From NCBI RefSeq assembly GCF_003971235.1, contig NZ_CP034661.1:930001-994000 (forward strand): a DNA stretch of 64,000 bases. Reading direction: 5' to 3'. Below the pieces are notes generated by a model. That model was not told the DNA's origin. It did no database searches and saw only the letters and a list, made by a program, of their open reading frames with translations. Origin of the DNA: Chryseobacterium aureum. Its GTDB lineage: Bacteria > Bacteroidota > Bacteroidia > Flavobacteriales > Weeksellaceae. The position numbers and the translations under genes were made by a program. Positions 35,622 to 45,064 of this stretch are shown piece by piece (the first letter of the stretch is position 1; every line of letters begins with the position of its first letter).

Positions 35622-36983
35622 ATGGAAATTGAAAATATTTTATTGAAGCAACGCGATTTTTTCAAAACACAGCAAACCAAAAGTCCTGCTTTCCGGAAAA
35701 TGTATCTTGAAAAACTTAAAAGTCTTATTATTTCTAATGAGAATATGCTGTATGAAGCAATTAACAAGGATTTCGGGAAATCAAAATTTGATACTTTCAC
35801 CACCGAATTGTCTTTTATCCTGAATGATCTCAATTATTATATAAAGAACTTAAAAACGCTGTCAAAACCCAAAAAAGTAAGCACCAATCTTGTCAATCAG
35901 CTGGGAAACAGTAAGGTGTATGCTGATCCGCTTGGCTGTGTACTCGTAATCGGGGCATGGAACTATCCTTACCAGCTGTCCCTTTCCCCCATTATTGCTG
36001 CGCTGGCTGCCGGAAACTGCTGTATTCTCAAGCCCAGTGAAATTGCTGAAAACACGATGAAAGCTATGGCTACTATCATTAACAACAATTTTCCTCCCGA
36101 ATATCTATACGTTTATGAAGGCGGTATTGAAGAGACAACAGCGCTTTTGACCTTGCAATTTGACAAGATATTTTTTACCGGAAGTACAAAAGTCGGAAAA
36201 ATTGTATATAAAGCTGCTGCTGAACACCTTACGCCAGTAACCCTTGAATTGGGCGGAAAATCTCCCGCTATTGTCACAAAAAATGCCAATCTCGAAATCG
36301 CAGCCAAAAGAATTGTATGGGGAAAATTCCTGAACGCAGGACAAACTTGCGTAGCTCCTGATTATCTGTTGGTAGAAGAAACCATTCAGGAACAGTTTCT
36401 GGAAATGCTCAGAAAATATATCCGGGAATTCAGATACGATCAGGATTCTGTTCAGTATACAAGAATTATTAATCAAAGGAACTTTCAGCGTCTGATACGC
36501 CTTATTGATCAGGAAAAAATCTATTGCGGAGGCCGCTTTGATGAAGAAAAGCTTTATATAGAACCTACCATTTTAAATCATATAGACTGGAAAGACGAAA
36601 TTATGCAGGAAGAAATTTTTGGTCCAATCCTGCCTGTCATCAGCTTTCAAAACTACAACGCAGCCCTCAACGCTGTTCTGGAACTTGAAAAACCGCTGGC
36701 AGCCTATCTTTTTACCAATGATTCAGAGGAGAAAGAAAACTTTACGCGGAAATTATCTTTCGGAGGCGGCTGTATCAACGATACGGTAATGCATTTAAGC
36801 AATGATAATCTTCCCTTTGGAGGGGTGGGAAATTCAGGCATAGGGAACTATCACGGAAAATATGGTTTTGAAACTTTTTCTCATCAAAAAGCAGTTCTTG
36901 AAAAAGCAACTTGGGGTGAACCCAATATCAAATACCCTCCGTATTCAGAGAAAAAATTAAACTGGATTAAAAAATTTTTATAG
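35622..36983 (+). CDS. aldehyde dehydrogenase
   Basis: 453 aa. Catalytic Cys in GKFLNAGQTCVAPDY (about residue 244) and base Glu in TLELGGKSPAIV (about 210); FTGSTKVGKIV, GAWNYPYQLSLSPIIAALAAGN and EEIFGPILPVI are other class signatures. The absence of a longer N-terminal extension and the FSHQKAVLE end fit the NAD(P)-dependent class 3-like group that oxidises fatty and aromatic aldehydes. It has a terminator shared with the convergent thioredoxin gene. Confidence 0.93.
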   Translation: MEIENILLKQRDFFKTQQTKSPAFRKMYLEKLKSLIISNENMLYEAINKDFGKSKFDTFTTELSFILNDLNYYIKNLKTLSKPKKVSTNLVNQLGNSKVYADPLGCVLVIGAWNYPYQLSLSPIIAALAAGNCCILKPSEIAENTMKAMATIINNNFPPEYLYVYEGGIEETTALLTLQFDKIFFTGSTKVGKIVYKAAAEHLTPVTLELGGKSPAIVTKNANLEIAAKRIVWGKFLNAGQTCVAPDYLLVEETIQEQFLEMLRKYIREFRYDQDSVQYTRIINQRNFQRLIRLIDQEKIYCGGRFDEEKLYIEPTILNHIDWKDEIMQEEIFGPILPVISFQNYNAALNAVLELEKPLAAYLFTNDSEEKENFTRKLSFGGGCINDTVMHLSNDNLPFGGVGNSGIGNYHGKYGFETFSHQKAVLEKATWGEPNIKYPPYSEKKLNWIKKFL

Positions 36984-36986
36984 CAT

Positions 36987-37022
36987 AAAAAAACTGCTTC
37001 ATATCTGAAGCAGTTTTTTTTG
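36987..37022. terminator. bidirectional terminator between aldehyde dehydrogenase and thioredoxin-like gene
   Basis: ACTGCTTCA/TGAAGCAGT perfect stem with seven A on the left and eight T on the right. Confidence 0.9.
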
Positions 37023-37595
37023 TTATCCTTTTTTAGGAGACCAGGCCGTAAAGAATTCTTTTACTTTTTCTTTACTGTATCCTTTTCCTTCTTCCAAAAC
37101 ATCACTCTGCTGAACTTTGATCATTTTCCCGTCTTTATTTAAAATAATGAATACCGGGTATCCAAATTTCTCACCAGGATTACCGTACTGGGCAAAAACT
37201 TTTTCATTCTTATTCTCAGGAGAATAGTTCAGGTGATAGTATACATAGTTTTTATCTGCCAGATCCTTCAATTCGGGAGTAGTCTGTACAAAATTATTAA
37301 AACGAAGACACCAGATACACCAGTTACCTCCAGCCTGAATCATTACATTCTTACCTTCTTTCTTAGCCTGGGCAACCAGTTTATTAATATCAGCCTGAGC
37401 ATCTGCTTTTGGATCATAAGGCTTAGGAAGTTTAGCTTTTTCTTCAGCTGCTTTTTTCTTGGCTTCCAGCTCTTTCTGGTCTGTAGGCACTATAAGCGCC
37501 GTTTCGTGCTTTCCATTATCGGTTGAATTCTTTACATCCTGTGAAAAAGCAAAAGTACTTAATCCCAGGAAAGCGAATATTGTCAATTTTTTCAT
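37023..37595 (-). CDS. exported thioredoxin-like protein (CIWC active site)
   Basis: 190 aa. Signal peptide MKKLTIFAFLGLSTFAFSQ. Thioredoxin fold from about residue 75, with active site GGNWCIWCLRF (CxxC = CIWC, about residues 92-95) and a cis-proline block GYPVFIIL. The CIWC pair is unlike the usual CGPC, closer to the CxWC of DUF255/YyaL-like or thioredoxin-like_7 proteins. A Lys/Glu-rich linker lies between the signal and the fold. Probably a periplasmic thiol-disulfide reductase. Divergent from the acyltransferase, with -7 element at 37631-37638. Confidence 0.88.
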   Translation of the reverse strand: MKKLTIFAFLGLSTFAFSQDVKNSTDNGKHETALIVPTDQKELEAKKKAAEEKAKLPKPYDPKADAQADINKLVAQAKKEGKNVMIQAGGNWCIWCLRFNNFVQTTPELKDLADKNYVYYHLNYSPENKNEKVFAQYGNPGEKFGYPVFIILNKDGKMIKVQQSDVLEEGKGYSKEKVKEFFTAWSPKKG

Positions 37596-37630
37596 AACAT
37601 AAAAGTAAAAAAATATTACATATCCCCCTG

Positions 37631-37638
37631 CAAAAATA
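37631..37638 (-). promoter_or_regulatory. -7 promoter element of the thioredoxin-like gene
   Basis: TATTTTTG on the minus strand, 36 bases before the ATG. Confidence 0.5.
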
Positions 37639-37659
37639 GAACCATAATTTTATTATCAC

Positions 37660-37667
37660 TAAATTTG
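37660..37667 (+). promoter_or_regulatory. -7 promoter element of the acyltransferase-glycosyltransferase pair
   Basis: TAAATTTG, ending 8 bases before the ATG at 37676, so the leader would be only a few bases long. Confidence 0.5.
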
Positions 37668-37675
37668 CGTGTTTT

Positions 37676-38560
37676 ATGAATTTTCTAATCAAAATATTAT
37701 ATCTGATCTCAAAGCTTCCGCTTAAAATATTATATATTTTTTCGGACGTTATCTTTTTCCTCAATTATTACATTGTAGGATACAGAAAAGAGGTGATCAC
37801 CCAAAACCTTAGAAAGTCTTTTCCGGATAAATCCGAAGAAGAAATTAAAGATATCCGAAAGAAATTCTACCTTAATTTTTCCGATTATCTGGTAGAAACT
37901 ATAAAGTCTTTCAGCATTTCGGAGACTGAATCCAGAGTGAGGATGCAGCACATTAATCAGCAATTATTCCACGAAGCCAAGGCGGAAGGTAAAAATATCA
38001 TTCTTTTGGCAGGCCACGTTTTTAATTGGGAATGGATCAATGCACTGGCAAGAATTATTCCTCAGGCACACTGCCATCCTGTATACAGAAAGGTAAACAG
38101 TGATTTTTGGGAAAATCAGATGAAGAAGGTCCGAAATAAATTCGGAAATGAAGCCCTGGAAGCCAATGAGGTTATTCTAAATATTTTCAGGTCTCAAAAC
38201 AATGGCGACTCTGCTTATATGTTTGTTGCCGACCAAACTCCCCACCACGCCCATGTCACTTACGGATTAGAGTTTTTGAACCAAAGAACTCCTGCTTTTA
38301 TAGGGTATGATAAGCTGGCTACAAGAATGGATCTTGTTTTTATCTATTGTGAGATGAAAAAGGTGAAACGTGGTTATTATCAGGTAAATTACCACAGAAT
38401 ATATCCGGACGGTGAAAAATTCACAGAAAATGAAGTCGTGAAAAAATTCCATAAGTTACTGGAAAACACGTTGCATAAATATCCGGATAACTACCTTTGG
38501 TCACACAGGAAATGGAAATATCAGGACTCCATTAAAAATTTTGATTCGGAAAAAAAATAG
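37676..38560 (+). CDS. LpxL/HtrB-type lysophospholipid/lipid A acyltransferase
   Basis: 294 aa. N-terminal membrane anchor (about residues 1-35), then HX4E catalytic motif in AGHVFNWEW (His and Glu spaced HVFNWE, about residue 113), and VADQTPHHAHVTYGLEFLNQRTPAF, the second conserved block. Residues YRKVNSDFWENQMKKVRNKFG also match. It transfers a secondary acyl chain to lipid A or a related lipid at the inner membrane. It is followed 6 bases later by a glycosyltransferase, so both likely act on envelope glycolipid. Confidence 0.92.
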   Translation: MNFLIKILYLISKLPLKILYIFSDVIFFLNYYIVGYRKEVITQNLRKSFPDKSEEEIKDIRKKFYLNFSDYLVETIKSFSISETESRVRMQHINQQLFHEAKAEGKNIILLAGHVFNWEWINALARIIPQAHCHPVYRKVNSDFWENQMKKVRNKFGNEALEANEVILNIFRSQNNGDSAYMFVADQTPHHAHVTYGLEFLNQRTPAFIGYDKLATRMDLVFIYCEMKKVKRGYYQVNYHRIYPDGEKFTENEVVKKFHKLLENTLHKYPDNYLWSHRKWKYQDSIKNFDSEKK

Positions 38561-38566
38561 TTTGAC

Positions 38567-39547
38567 ATGCATCAAAAACTGGCAGTTGCCATCTTAAACT
38601 GGAATGGCAGAAACTGGCTTGAGAAATTTCTTCCGGATGTGGTTCAATTTTCTCAGAATGCCGAAATCTATGTGATAGATAATCTTTCTACGGATGATTC
38701 CCTTGAGTTTCTACAAAACAATTATCCCACAGTCAATATTGTAAAAAATGACAGAAATTACGGATTTGCAGGCGGTTATAATGAAGGATTAAAATCCATT
38801 CCAAATGAATATTACTGTCTTCTGAACTCCGATGTAGAAGTTACAGAGAACTGGACAGAACCTGTATTGGAATTGATGGAAAAAAATCCTTCCATTTCAG
38901 CAGTACAGCCAAAAATTTTATCATATCACCACAGAAGTTATTTTGAATTTGCCGGTGCCGCCGGTGGATTGATTGATAATCTCGGATATCCTTATTGCAG
39001 AGGAAGAATTTTTGATGATCTGGAGGAAGATAAAGGCCAGTATAATGATGAAACAGAGATTTTCTGGGCTTCAGGATGCTGCTTTTTTATCCGTTCAAAA
39101 GATTTTTGGGATCAGAATGGCTTTGATGCAAGATTTTTTGCTCATCAGGAAGAGATCGACCTTTGCTGGAGGCTCATCAATTCAGGGAAAAAGATTTACT
39201 ATACCGGCAAGTCCAGTGTATATCACGTTGGTGGCGGAACGCTCAATAAGCAGAGTGTACAGAAGACTTATCTGAACATCAGAAATAATCTTTCTATGCT
39301 GCTTAAAAATCTTCCTTTTCCACAATGGATTCTTGTTATTTTTTTCAGGTTATGCCTGGACAGTGTTGCCGGAATTTATTTTGGCGTAAAACAGGGGTTT
39401 CCGCATTTGTGGGCGGTGATAAGAGCTCATTTTGGGTTTTATGCCCAGCTTCCGGGAACCTTAAAACTTCGCCAGAAGCATCAGAAGCATCAGTTTTACC
39501 AATCGAAATGGCTGATATTTAAGCATTTTTTAGGTGGCAGATTATAG
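38567..39547 (+). CDS. glycosyltransferase family 2
   Basis: 326 aa. GT-A fold: VAILNWNGRNWLEKFLPDV start, DNLSTDDSLEFLQNNYP, NYGFAGGYNEGLKSIP, the metal-binding-type NSDVEV (about residue 88), and later FAHQEEIDLCWRLINSGKKIYYTG. A hydrophobic segment (WILVIFFRLCLDSVAGIYFG, about 265-285) lies near the C-terminus. Related to rhamnosyl-type transferases; the sugar cannot be assigned. Translationally close to the upstream acyltransferase. Confidence 0.92.
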   Translation: MHQKLAVAILNWNGRNWLEKFLPDVVQFSQNAEIYVIDNLSTDDSLEFLQNNYPTVNIVKNDRNYGFAGGYNEGLKSIPNEYYCLLNSDVEVTENWTEPVLELMEKNPSISAVQPKILSYHHRSYFEFAGAAGGLIDNLGYPYCRGRIFDDLEEDKGQYNDETEIFWASGCCFFIRSKDFWDQNGFDARFFAHQEEIDLCWRLINSGKKIYYTGKSSVYHVGGGTLNKQSVQKTYLNIRNNLSMLLKNLPFPQWILVIFFRLCLDSVAGIYFGVKQGFPHLWAVIRAHFGFYAQLPGTLKLRQKHQKHQFYQSKWLIFKHFLGGRL

Positions 39548-39553
39548 GTTGTA

Positions 39554-39592
39554 GGGATTAGGGATTAGGGATTAGGGATTAGGGATTAGGGA
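39554..39592 (+). repeat. telomere-like heptamer tandem repeat (GGGATTA x5)
   Basis: Five full copies of GGGATTA (39554-39588) plus a partial one, right after the glycosyltransferase stop. The rest of the 212-base gap (to 39759) has AAACTTTAAACC-type degenerate repeats near 39646-39700 and no gene. Confidence 0.85.
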
Positions 39593-39645
39593 AAATTACG
39601 ACTTTCTAACTTATCATGAACTAATAAAAATTCATAAATTCAATT

Positions 39646-39700
39646 AACCTTAAACTCAAAACTTTAAACCTAAAACTTTAAACCCTGAACATTAAACTCT
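39646..39700. repeat. degenerate AAACTTTAAACCT repeat cluster
   Basis: Near-copies of AAACTTTAAACC occur here (CTCAAAACTTTAAACC, then TAAAACTTTAAACCC). The complement, GGTTTAAAGTTT, matches the words in the atpA-atpG spacer at 9016-9077, so it may be the same short repeat type. Confidence 0.5.
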
Positions 39701-39759
39701 AACTATAGAACCAGCAACTAGCAACCAAATAACAATCAACAACTTATAACAAAAAAACA

Positions 39760-40314
39760 ATGGATTTCTGTGCAATAGATTTTGAAACGGCCACTCACGA
39801 GAAAAGCTCAGCTTGTGAGATGGGAATTTGTGTGGTACAGGATTCTAAAATTGTTGAAACAAAGACATGGCTGATTAAACCTCCAAGTTTTCCTTATTTC
39901 AGTAAGTTTAATATTGCAGTTCACGGAATCCAGCCTGAAGATGTAAAGGACGCTCCTACCTTTGATGAAATTTGGTATGAAGCTCAGGATATGATGTACG
40001 GAAACCTTATGATTGCCCATAATGCAGGGTTTGATGCTTCTGTTTTAAGAGGATGTCTGGAACATTACGGGATGTTTACCCCAAAACTGAACTATTTATG
40101 CAGCATACAGCTGGCCAAGAAGTCATGGAATTATCTTCCGAAATACGGCTTAAAACCTTTGGCAGAATATCATAAAATTGATTTTACCCACCACCGAGCG
40201 GGTGCCGATGCCGAAGTATGTGCCAAGATCTCATTATTGGCATTTGAGAAACTCTTCCTCACCAATAATGATGAAGTCAATGAGTATATGAAAGCAAAAA
40301 TTAAAAAGCTTTAA
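39760..40314 (+). CDS. 3'-5' exonuclease, DnaQ-like (DEDDh)
   Basis: 184 aa. Exo I DFETATHE (residues 7-14), Exo II HNAGFDASVLRG (about 87-98), Exo III HHRAGADAEVCA (about 146-157) with the DEDDh His. It lacks polymerase or helicase fusions, so it is a stand-alone exonuclease, perhaps for proofreading or RNA/DNA trimming. Promoter not clear. Confidence 0.9.
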   Translation: MDFCAIDFETATHEKSSACEMGICVVQDSKIVETKTWLIKPPSFPYFSKFNIAVHGIQPEDVKDAPTFDEIWYEAQDMMYGNLMIAHNAGFDASVLRGCLEHYGMFTPKLNYLCSIQLAKKSWNYLPKYGLKPLAEYHKIDFTHHRAGADAEVCAKISLLAFEKLFLTNNDEVNEYMKAKIKKL

Positions 40315-40362
40315 GAAGACTATTTTAAGACCCGGGTTCTTAATCTGTTCCTCTGCTCATCA

Positions 40363-40752
40363 TTAATTACTCAACACTTCAGACAAAAGATTGAATTTTG
40401 GAATATCAATCTCAAATGTCTCCTGTGTTTCCAGGTTTTTAACAAGGTATTTTCCGCTCATATTTCCTACTCCGGAACGAAGCATCACATTGGAGAAATA
40501 AGAGAAATTTTCACTTGTTCCTATTTCAGGAGTCAGGCCGATTACGCCATCACCTATAATCTCTGTGTATCCAAATCCTACATCAAAAATTAACCATTTT
40601 CTTTTCAATACTTTGATAGGAAAGCTTCCGTCATTTTCTATTGTGATATTGTATTTAAAAACGTAACGGTTTTCGGATGGATAACTGTTCTTGCTATCAT
40701 ATTCAGGGATAACTGAAACTTTGATATTGGAAGTCATTTTTGAAAACATCAT
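40363..40752 (-). CDS. apaG: ApaG domain protein
   Basis: 129 aa from the first ATG (40752); an ATG at codon 6 (MTSNIKVSV, 40737) may be the true start. RYVFKYNITIENDGSFPIKVLKRKWLIFD and the loop GVIGLTPEIGTSENFSYFSNVMLRSGVGNMSGKYL are the ApaG fold. ApaG is a small fibronectin-like domain protein of unclear role (once linked to magnesium/cobalt efflux). A terminator for odhB sits directly upstream. Confidence 0.88.
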   Translation of the reverse strand: MMFSKMTSNIKVSVIPEYDSKNSYPSENRYVFKYNITIENDGSFPIKVLKRKWLIFDVGFGYTEIIGDGVIGLTPEIGTSENFSYFSNVMLRSGVGNMSGKYLVKNLETQETFEIDIPKFNLLSEVLSN

Positions 40753-40774
40753 TGTAGCATTTTCTTAATAGATA

Positions 40775-40803
40775 CAAAAATCTCGCCTTTTTTGAGGCGA
40801 GAT
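40775..40803 (-). terminator. terminator of odhA-odhB
   Basis: ATCTCGCC/GGCGAGAT stem (40780-40803) with T-rich tail on the minus strand. Confidence 0.85.
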
Positions 40804-40832
40804 CATATATTTACATTATAATTTTATTTAAA

Positions 40833-42086
40833 CTATAAACCAAGGCCTTTTCTTTCGTCACCTCCTAATAATATTTCAACAGGATTGTCGATACCTTCTT
40901 TTACTGCAACAAGGAATCCTACAGATTCTTTACCGTCGATAATTCTGTGGTCATAAGACATCGCCACGTACATCATAGGTCTGATTACTACCTGCCCGTC
41001 AACAGCTACCGGTCTCTGAATGATATTGTGCATTCCTAAGATTGCAGACTGTGGAGGGTTGATAATTGGTGTAGACATCATAGATCCGAAAGTACCCCCG
41101 TTTGTAATGGTGAAAGTACCGCCCGTCATTTCATCAACAGTAATTTTACCGTCTCTCACTTTGATAGCAAGATCTTTGATATTTGCTTCCACGCTTGCAA
41201 AAGACATATTTTCAGCATTTCTCAATACCGGAACCATTAATCCTTTAGGACCTGAAACGGCAATTGAAATATCGCAGAAATCATAGTTTACTTTGAAGTC
41301 TCCGTCAATAGATGCGTTTACATCCGGATACATTTGTAATGCTCTTGTAACCGCTTTGGTGAAGAAAGACATGAAACCAAGTCCTACGCCGTGCTTTTGA
41401 GCAAATTCTTCTTTATATTGTTTTCTTAGTCTGAAGATTTCAGACATATCCACTTCGTTGAAAGTCGTCAGCATTGCAGTTTCGTTCTTCACAGAAACCA
41501 ATCTCTGAGCAATTTTTCTTCTTAACACTGAAAGTTTAGTGGTCGTAGTCGTTCTGGCACCTGTAGCCGTCATAGGGCTTCCTCCTAATGCAGGAACTGC
41601 CGCTAATTCAGCATCAGTTTTAGTGATTCTTCCGTCTCTTCCTGTTCCTGAAACCTGAGCAGCATCCATTCCTTTTTCGTCAAGGATTTTCTTAGCAGCC
41701 GGAGATGGAGCTCCTGTTGCATACGTTTGTGGAGCAGCTACCGGAGCAGCTGGCTTTGGAGCTTCCTGTTTCGCAGGTTCAGCAGCTTTCGGAGCTTCTT
41801 CCTGTTTTGGAGCTTCGGCAGCCGGTGCAGCACCTTCTGGCTTAGCAGCATCCATATCAATTAAACAAACTACCTGACCTACCTGTACTACATCACCTTC
41901 TTCTGCCTTTAAAGTGATCACACCACTTTGTTCTGCCGGCAATTCAAGAGTTGCTTTATCTGAATCCACTTCGGCGATAGGTTGATCTTTTTCTACATAA
42001 TCACCATCTTTTACAAGCCAAGTTGCAATTTCAACTTCTGTAATTGATTCGCCTGGTGAAGGAACTTTCATTTCTAAAACTGACAT
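40833..42086 (-). CDS. odhB: 2-oxoglutarate dehydrogenase E2, dihydrolipoamide succinyltransferase
   Basis: 417 aa. Lipoyl domain with [15 protein letters not shown] (lipoyl Lys about residue 43), Ala/Glu/Pro-rich linker, peripheral-subunit-binding motif ([32 protein letters not shown]), and a catalytic domain ending with [18 protein letters not shown] (catalytic His/Asp). Transfers succinyl to CoA in the citric acid cycle. It follows odhA by 39 bases in the same operon. Confidence 0.96.
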   Translation of the reverse strand: MSVLEMKVPSPGESITEVEIATWLVKDGDYVEKDQPIAEVDSDKATLELPAEQSGVITLKAEEGDVVQVGQVVCLIDMDAAKPEGAAPAAEAPKQEEAPKAAEPAKQEAPKPAAPVAAPQTYATGAPSPAAKKILDEKGMDAAQVSGTGRDGRITKTDAELAAVPALGGSPMTATGARTTTTTKLSVLRRKIAQRLVSVKNETAMLTTFNEVDMSEIFRLRKQYKEEFAQKHGVGLGFMSFFTKAVTRALQMYPDVNASIDGDFKVNYDFCDISIAVSGPKGLMVPVLRNAENMSFASVEANIKDLAIKVRDGKITVDEMTGGTFTITNGGTFGSMMSTPIINPPQSAILGMHNIIQRPVAVDGQVVIRPMMYVAMSYDHRIIDGKESVGFLVAVKEGIDNPVEILLGGDERKGLGL

Positions 42087-42125
42087 ATCGAGTATTTTTT
42101 ATTTTTTAATTGGATATTATTTAAA

Positions 42126-44939
42126 TTAAGCTGTAACGGGTCTTTTTGCAGGTGCATCATCTCTGTCGAAAACTCTGTTGATCACTGCATTTTGGTTTTT
42201 TTCAAACATTTTGTGGCTACCTGGGGCCGGAGCACCGCTTGGTACCGGAGCAACAACCTGGATTCCTGTATCTCTGAAGTTTCTCAGAATATAAGACCAT
42301 GCTCCCATGTTTTCAGGCTCTTCCTGAGCCCAAACCAATTGTTTTTTATTTTCGTATTTGCTGAAGATCGCTTCAATAGCATCTGTCTGAAGCGGATATA
42401 ACTGCTCGAATCTTACTAATGCAATATTTTCACAGTTCAGTTCTTCTTTCTTCGCTAATAATTCGAAGTAAAGTTTACCTGAACAAAGAACTACTTTTTC
42501 TACTTTTTTAGGATCTGCGGTAGGATCATCAAGGATTGGCTGGAATGTACCGTTTGCAAAATCTTCAATTGGAGAAACTACTTTAGGATGTCTCAATAAA
42601 GATTTAGGGCTCATTACGATCAATGGTTTTCTGAAGCCCCATTTCAGCTGTCTTCTCAATAAGTGGAAGTAGTTGGCAGGTGAAGTAATATTCGCTACCA
42701 CCATGTTTTCGTTTGCACAAAGCGTAAGGAATCTCTCCAGTCTTGCTGAAGAGTGCTCAGCACCCTGTCCTTCTGAACCGTGAGGCAATAACATGACCAA
42801 TCCGTTCTGAATCTTCCATTTTTCTTCTGCAGCAGCAAGGTACTGGTCAACGATAATCTGAGCACCGTTCACGAAGTCTCCGAACTGAGCTTCCCAGATG
42901 GTTAATGTATTAGGAGAAGCCATTGCATATCCGTAATCGAAACCTAGAACGCCATATTCTGAAAGGTGGGAGTTGAATACATCAAATCTGCTTTCTGATA
43001 CGTGTCTTAACGGGATATATTCTTCTTCTGTGTCTTCTGTTTTTACTACCGCATGCCTGTGAGAGAAAGTCCCTCTTTCTACATCTTCCCCGGAAATTCT
43101 TACGTTGTGACCTTCCACAAGAAGTGTAGCGTATGCTAACCACTCTCCTAACGCCCAGTCTAATGAGTTTCCTTCAATCGCTTTGATACGGTTTTCGAAA
43201 AGTCTTGTAATTTTATTGATGAACTTTTTATCCGCTGGAAGTGTTGACATTTTAAGCGCCAGTTCTTTCAGTTTTACGGCGTCATATTGGGTATCCACAG
43301 GCAACTGAACGGCACCTCTTTTTCCGATCGGATAATTCGTCCAGTCTTCAGCCATGAAAAGATCCATTACATTTTTCTCAATCTCTTTAGAAGCATCGAA
43401 ATCTTTGTCCAGAAGAGCTTTGAATTCCGTTTCCATTTTAGCAATTACATCGTTTGAAGTAACGCTGTCTTTCAATAATTTATCTTTATAAATTTCTCTT
43501 GGATTCGGATGCTTAGAAATGATTTTATATAAGTTAGGCTGAGTAAATCTCGGCTCATCCCCTTCGTTGTGACCATATTTTCTATATCCTAAAAGGTCGA
43601 TATAAACGTCTTTTCCGAATTTTGCTCTGAAGTCAGCAGCAAAGTGGATAGCATGAACAACCGCTTCAGCATCGTCAGCATTTACATGCATTACAGGAGA
43701 TTCCGTAACTTTTGCAATGTCTGTACAGTAGGTTGAAGATCTTGCATCCATATAGTTGGTGGTAAATGAAACCTGGTTATTTACAACGATATGCACGGTA
43801 CCTCCTGTTCTGTATCCTTCCAGGGTCATCATCTGAGCCACTTCGTAAGCAATACCTTGTCCGGCGATAGCACCGTCACCGTGGATGATGATTGGCAATA
43901 CTTTAGAATAGTCCTTGTATTTGTCGTCTACTTTTGCACGGCAGATACCTTCTACAAGGGCAGCCACTGTTTCAAGGTGAGACGGGTTCGGCGTAAGGTT
44001 GATGCAAACTTCTTCTCCGGATGCAGTTTTTATTTTTTTAGATGATCCTAAGTGATATTTAACGTCACCGGAGAAAACATCTTCTTCAAATTCTTTTCCT
44101 TCAAATTCTGAGAAGATCTGCTTATACGATTTTCCGAAGATATTGGTAAGAACATTCAGTCTGCCTCTGTGAGCCATTCCCAATACTACTTCATCTACTC
44201 CTAGCTGAGAAGATCTTGAGATCAGCTGATCTAAAGCAGGAATTAGGGTTTCCCCTCCTTCTAATGAGAATCTTTTCTGTCCTACAAATTTTGTGTGAAG
44301 ATAGTTTTCAAAGGCAACTGCCTGGTTTAATTTTAATAAGATTTCTGTTTTTTCGTTGGCAGAAAGATTAGGATGATTTTCATTGACCTGAAGCCATCTT
44401 TTGATAAAATCTTTTTCTTCAACGTTATTGATGTGCATATACTCTACTCCGATAGAATCACAGTAGATGTTTTCAAGATGCTTGATTAAATCTGCCAGAG
44501 TAGCAGGTTCTTTCATTCCTGTTTCAACGGCACAGTTGAATTTTGTATTTAAATCTTCTTTAGAAAGACCAAAGTTTTCGATGTCTAAAGTAGGGGTATA
44601 ATGTCTTCTTTCTCTTACCGGGTTGGTTTTTGTAAAAAGGTGTCCTCTTGTTCTGTAAGCCTCAATAAGGTTTACTACTTTAAATTCTTTCTTGATGTGC
44701 TCAGGAACTTCCCCGCTGGATACTGCCTGAGAAATCTGTTGTACTGCCGGAGCAGCGCTGGCCGAAGCCTGAATAAACTGGGTGTTATCGTCGTCTCCGT
44801 AGTTCTCCAAAGCAAAATCGAAGCCTTGAAAGAAAGCTTTCCATGATGGTTCTAGAGAGTCCGGGAATTTTAAGTACTGTTGGTATAAATCCTCAATTAA
44901 CTGAGAATGAGCTGCGTTTAGGAATGAAAATCTGTCCAT
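42126..44939 (-). CDS. odhA: 2-oxoglutarate dehydrogenase E1
   Basis: 937 aa. Starts DRFSFLNAAHSQLIEDLYQQYLKFP, an E1o N-terminal segment that contacts E2. ThDP-binding block HGDGAIAGQGIAYEVAQM (about residue 355), GHNEGDEPRFTQPNLY, HGSEGQGAEHSSARLERFL and the C-terminal YPLQTDAIEAIFSKYENKKQLVWAQEEPENMGAW all match. It decarboxylates 2-oxoglutarate and hands the succinyl group to OdhB. A -7 element (TAAATTTG, 44987-44994) lies upstream. Confidence 0.97.
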   Translation of the reverse strand: MDRFSFLNAAHSQLIEDLYQQYLKFPDSLEPSWKAFFQGFDFALENYGDDDNTQFIQASASAAPAVQQISQAVSSGEVPEHIKKEFKVVNLIEAYRTRGHLFTKTNPVRERRHYTPTLDIENFGLSKEDLNTKFNCAVETGMKEPATLADLIKHLENIYCDSIGVEYMHINNVEEKDFIKRWLQVNENHPNLSANEKTEILLKLNQAVAFENYLHTKFVGQKRFSLEGGETLIPALDQLISRSSQLGVDEVVLGMAHRGRLNVLTNIFGKSYKQIFSEFEGKEFEEDVFSGDVKYHLGSSKKIKTASGEEVCINLTPNPSHLETVAALVEGICRAKVDDKYKDYSKVLPIIIHGDGAIAGQGIAYEVAQMMTLEGYRTGGTVHIVVNNQVSFTTNYMDARSSTYCTDIAKVTESPVMHVNADDAEAVVHAIHFAADFRAKFGKDVYIDLLGYRKYGHNEGDEPRFTQPNLYKIISKHPNPREIYKDKLLKDSVTSNDVIAKMETEFKALLDKDFDASKEIEKNVMDLFMAEDWTNYPIGKRGAVQLPVDTQYDAVKLKELALKMSTLPADKKFINKITRLFENRIKAIEGNSLDWALGEWLAYATLLVEGHNVRISGEDVERGTFSHRHAVVKTEDTEEEYIPLRHVSESRFDVFNSHLSEYGVLGFDYGYAMASPNTLTIWEAQFGDFVNGAQIIVDQYLAAAEEKWKIQNGLVMLLPHGSEGQGAEHSSARLERFLTLCANENMVVANITSPANYFHLLRRQLKWGFRKPLIVMSPKSLLRHPKVVSPIEDFANGTFQPILDDPTADPKKVEKVVLCSGKLYFELLAKKEELNCENIALVRFEQLYPLQTDAIEAIFSKYENKKQLVWAQEEPENMGAWSYILRNFRDTGIQVVAPVPSGAPAPGSHKMFEKNQNAVINRVFDRDDAPAKRPVTA

Positions 44940-44986
44940 TATTACAGTTGATCTATTTATTAAAATTTATTTGTAGAATTAATCTT

Positions 44987-44994
44987 CAAATTTA
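44987..44994 (-). promoter_or_regulatory. -7 promoter element of odhA-odhB
   Basis: TAAATTTG on the minus strand, 48 bases before the odhA ATG. Confidence 0.5.
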
Positions 44995-45064
44995 ATAAAA
45001 AAAACCGAGTTAGAACAGTCTGAAACCGTTAAAAAAACTTAAGAAAAAAATAATTAATAAAAAA

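Noticed and set aside
39554-39592. Possible CRISPR array
   Set aside because: Contiguous 7-bp tandem repeat without spacers and without cas genes nearby.
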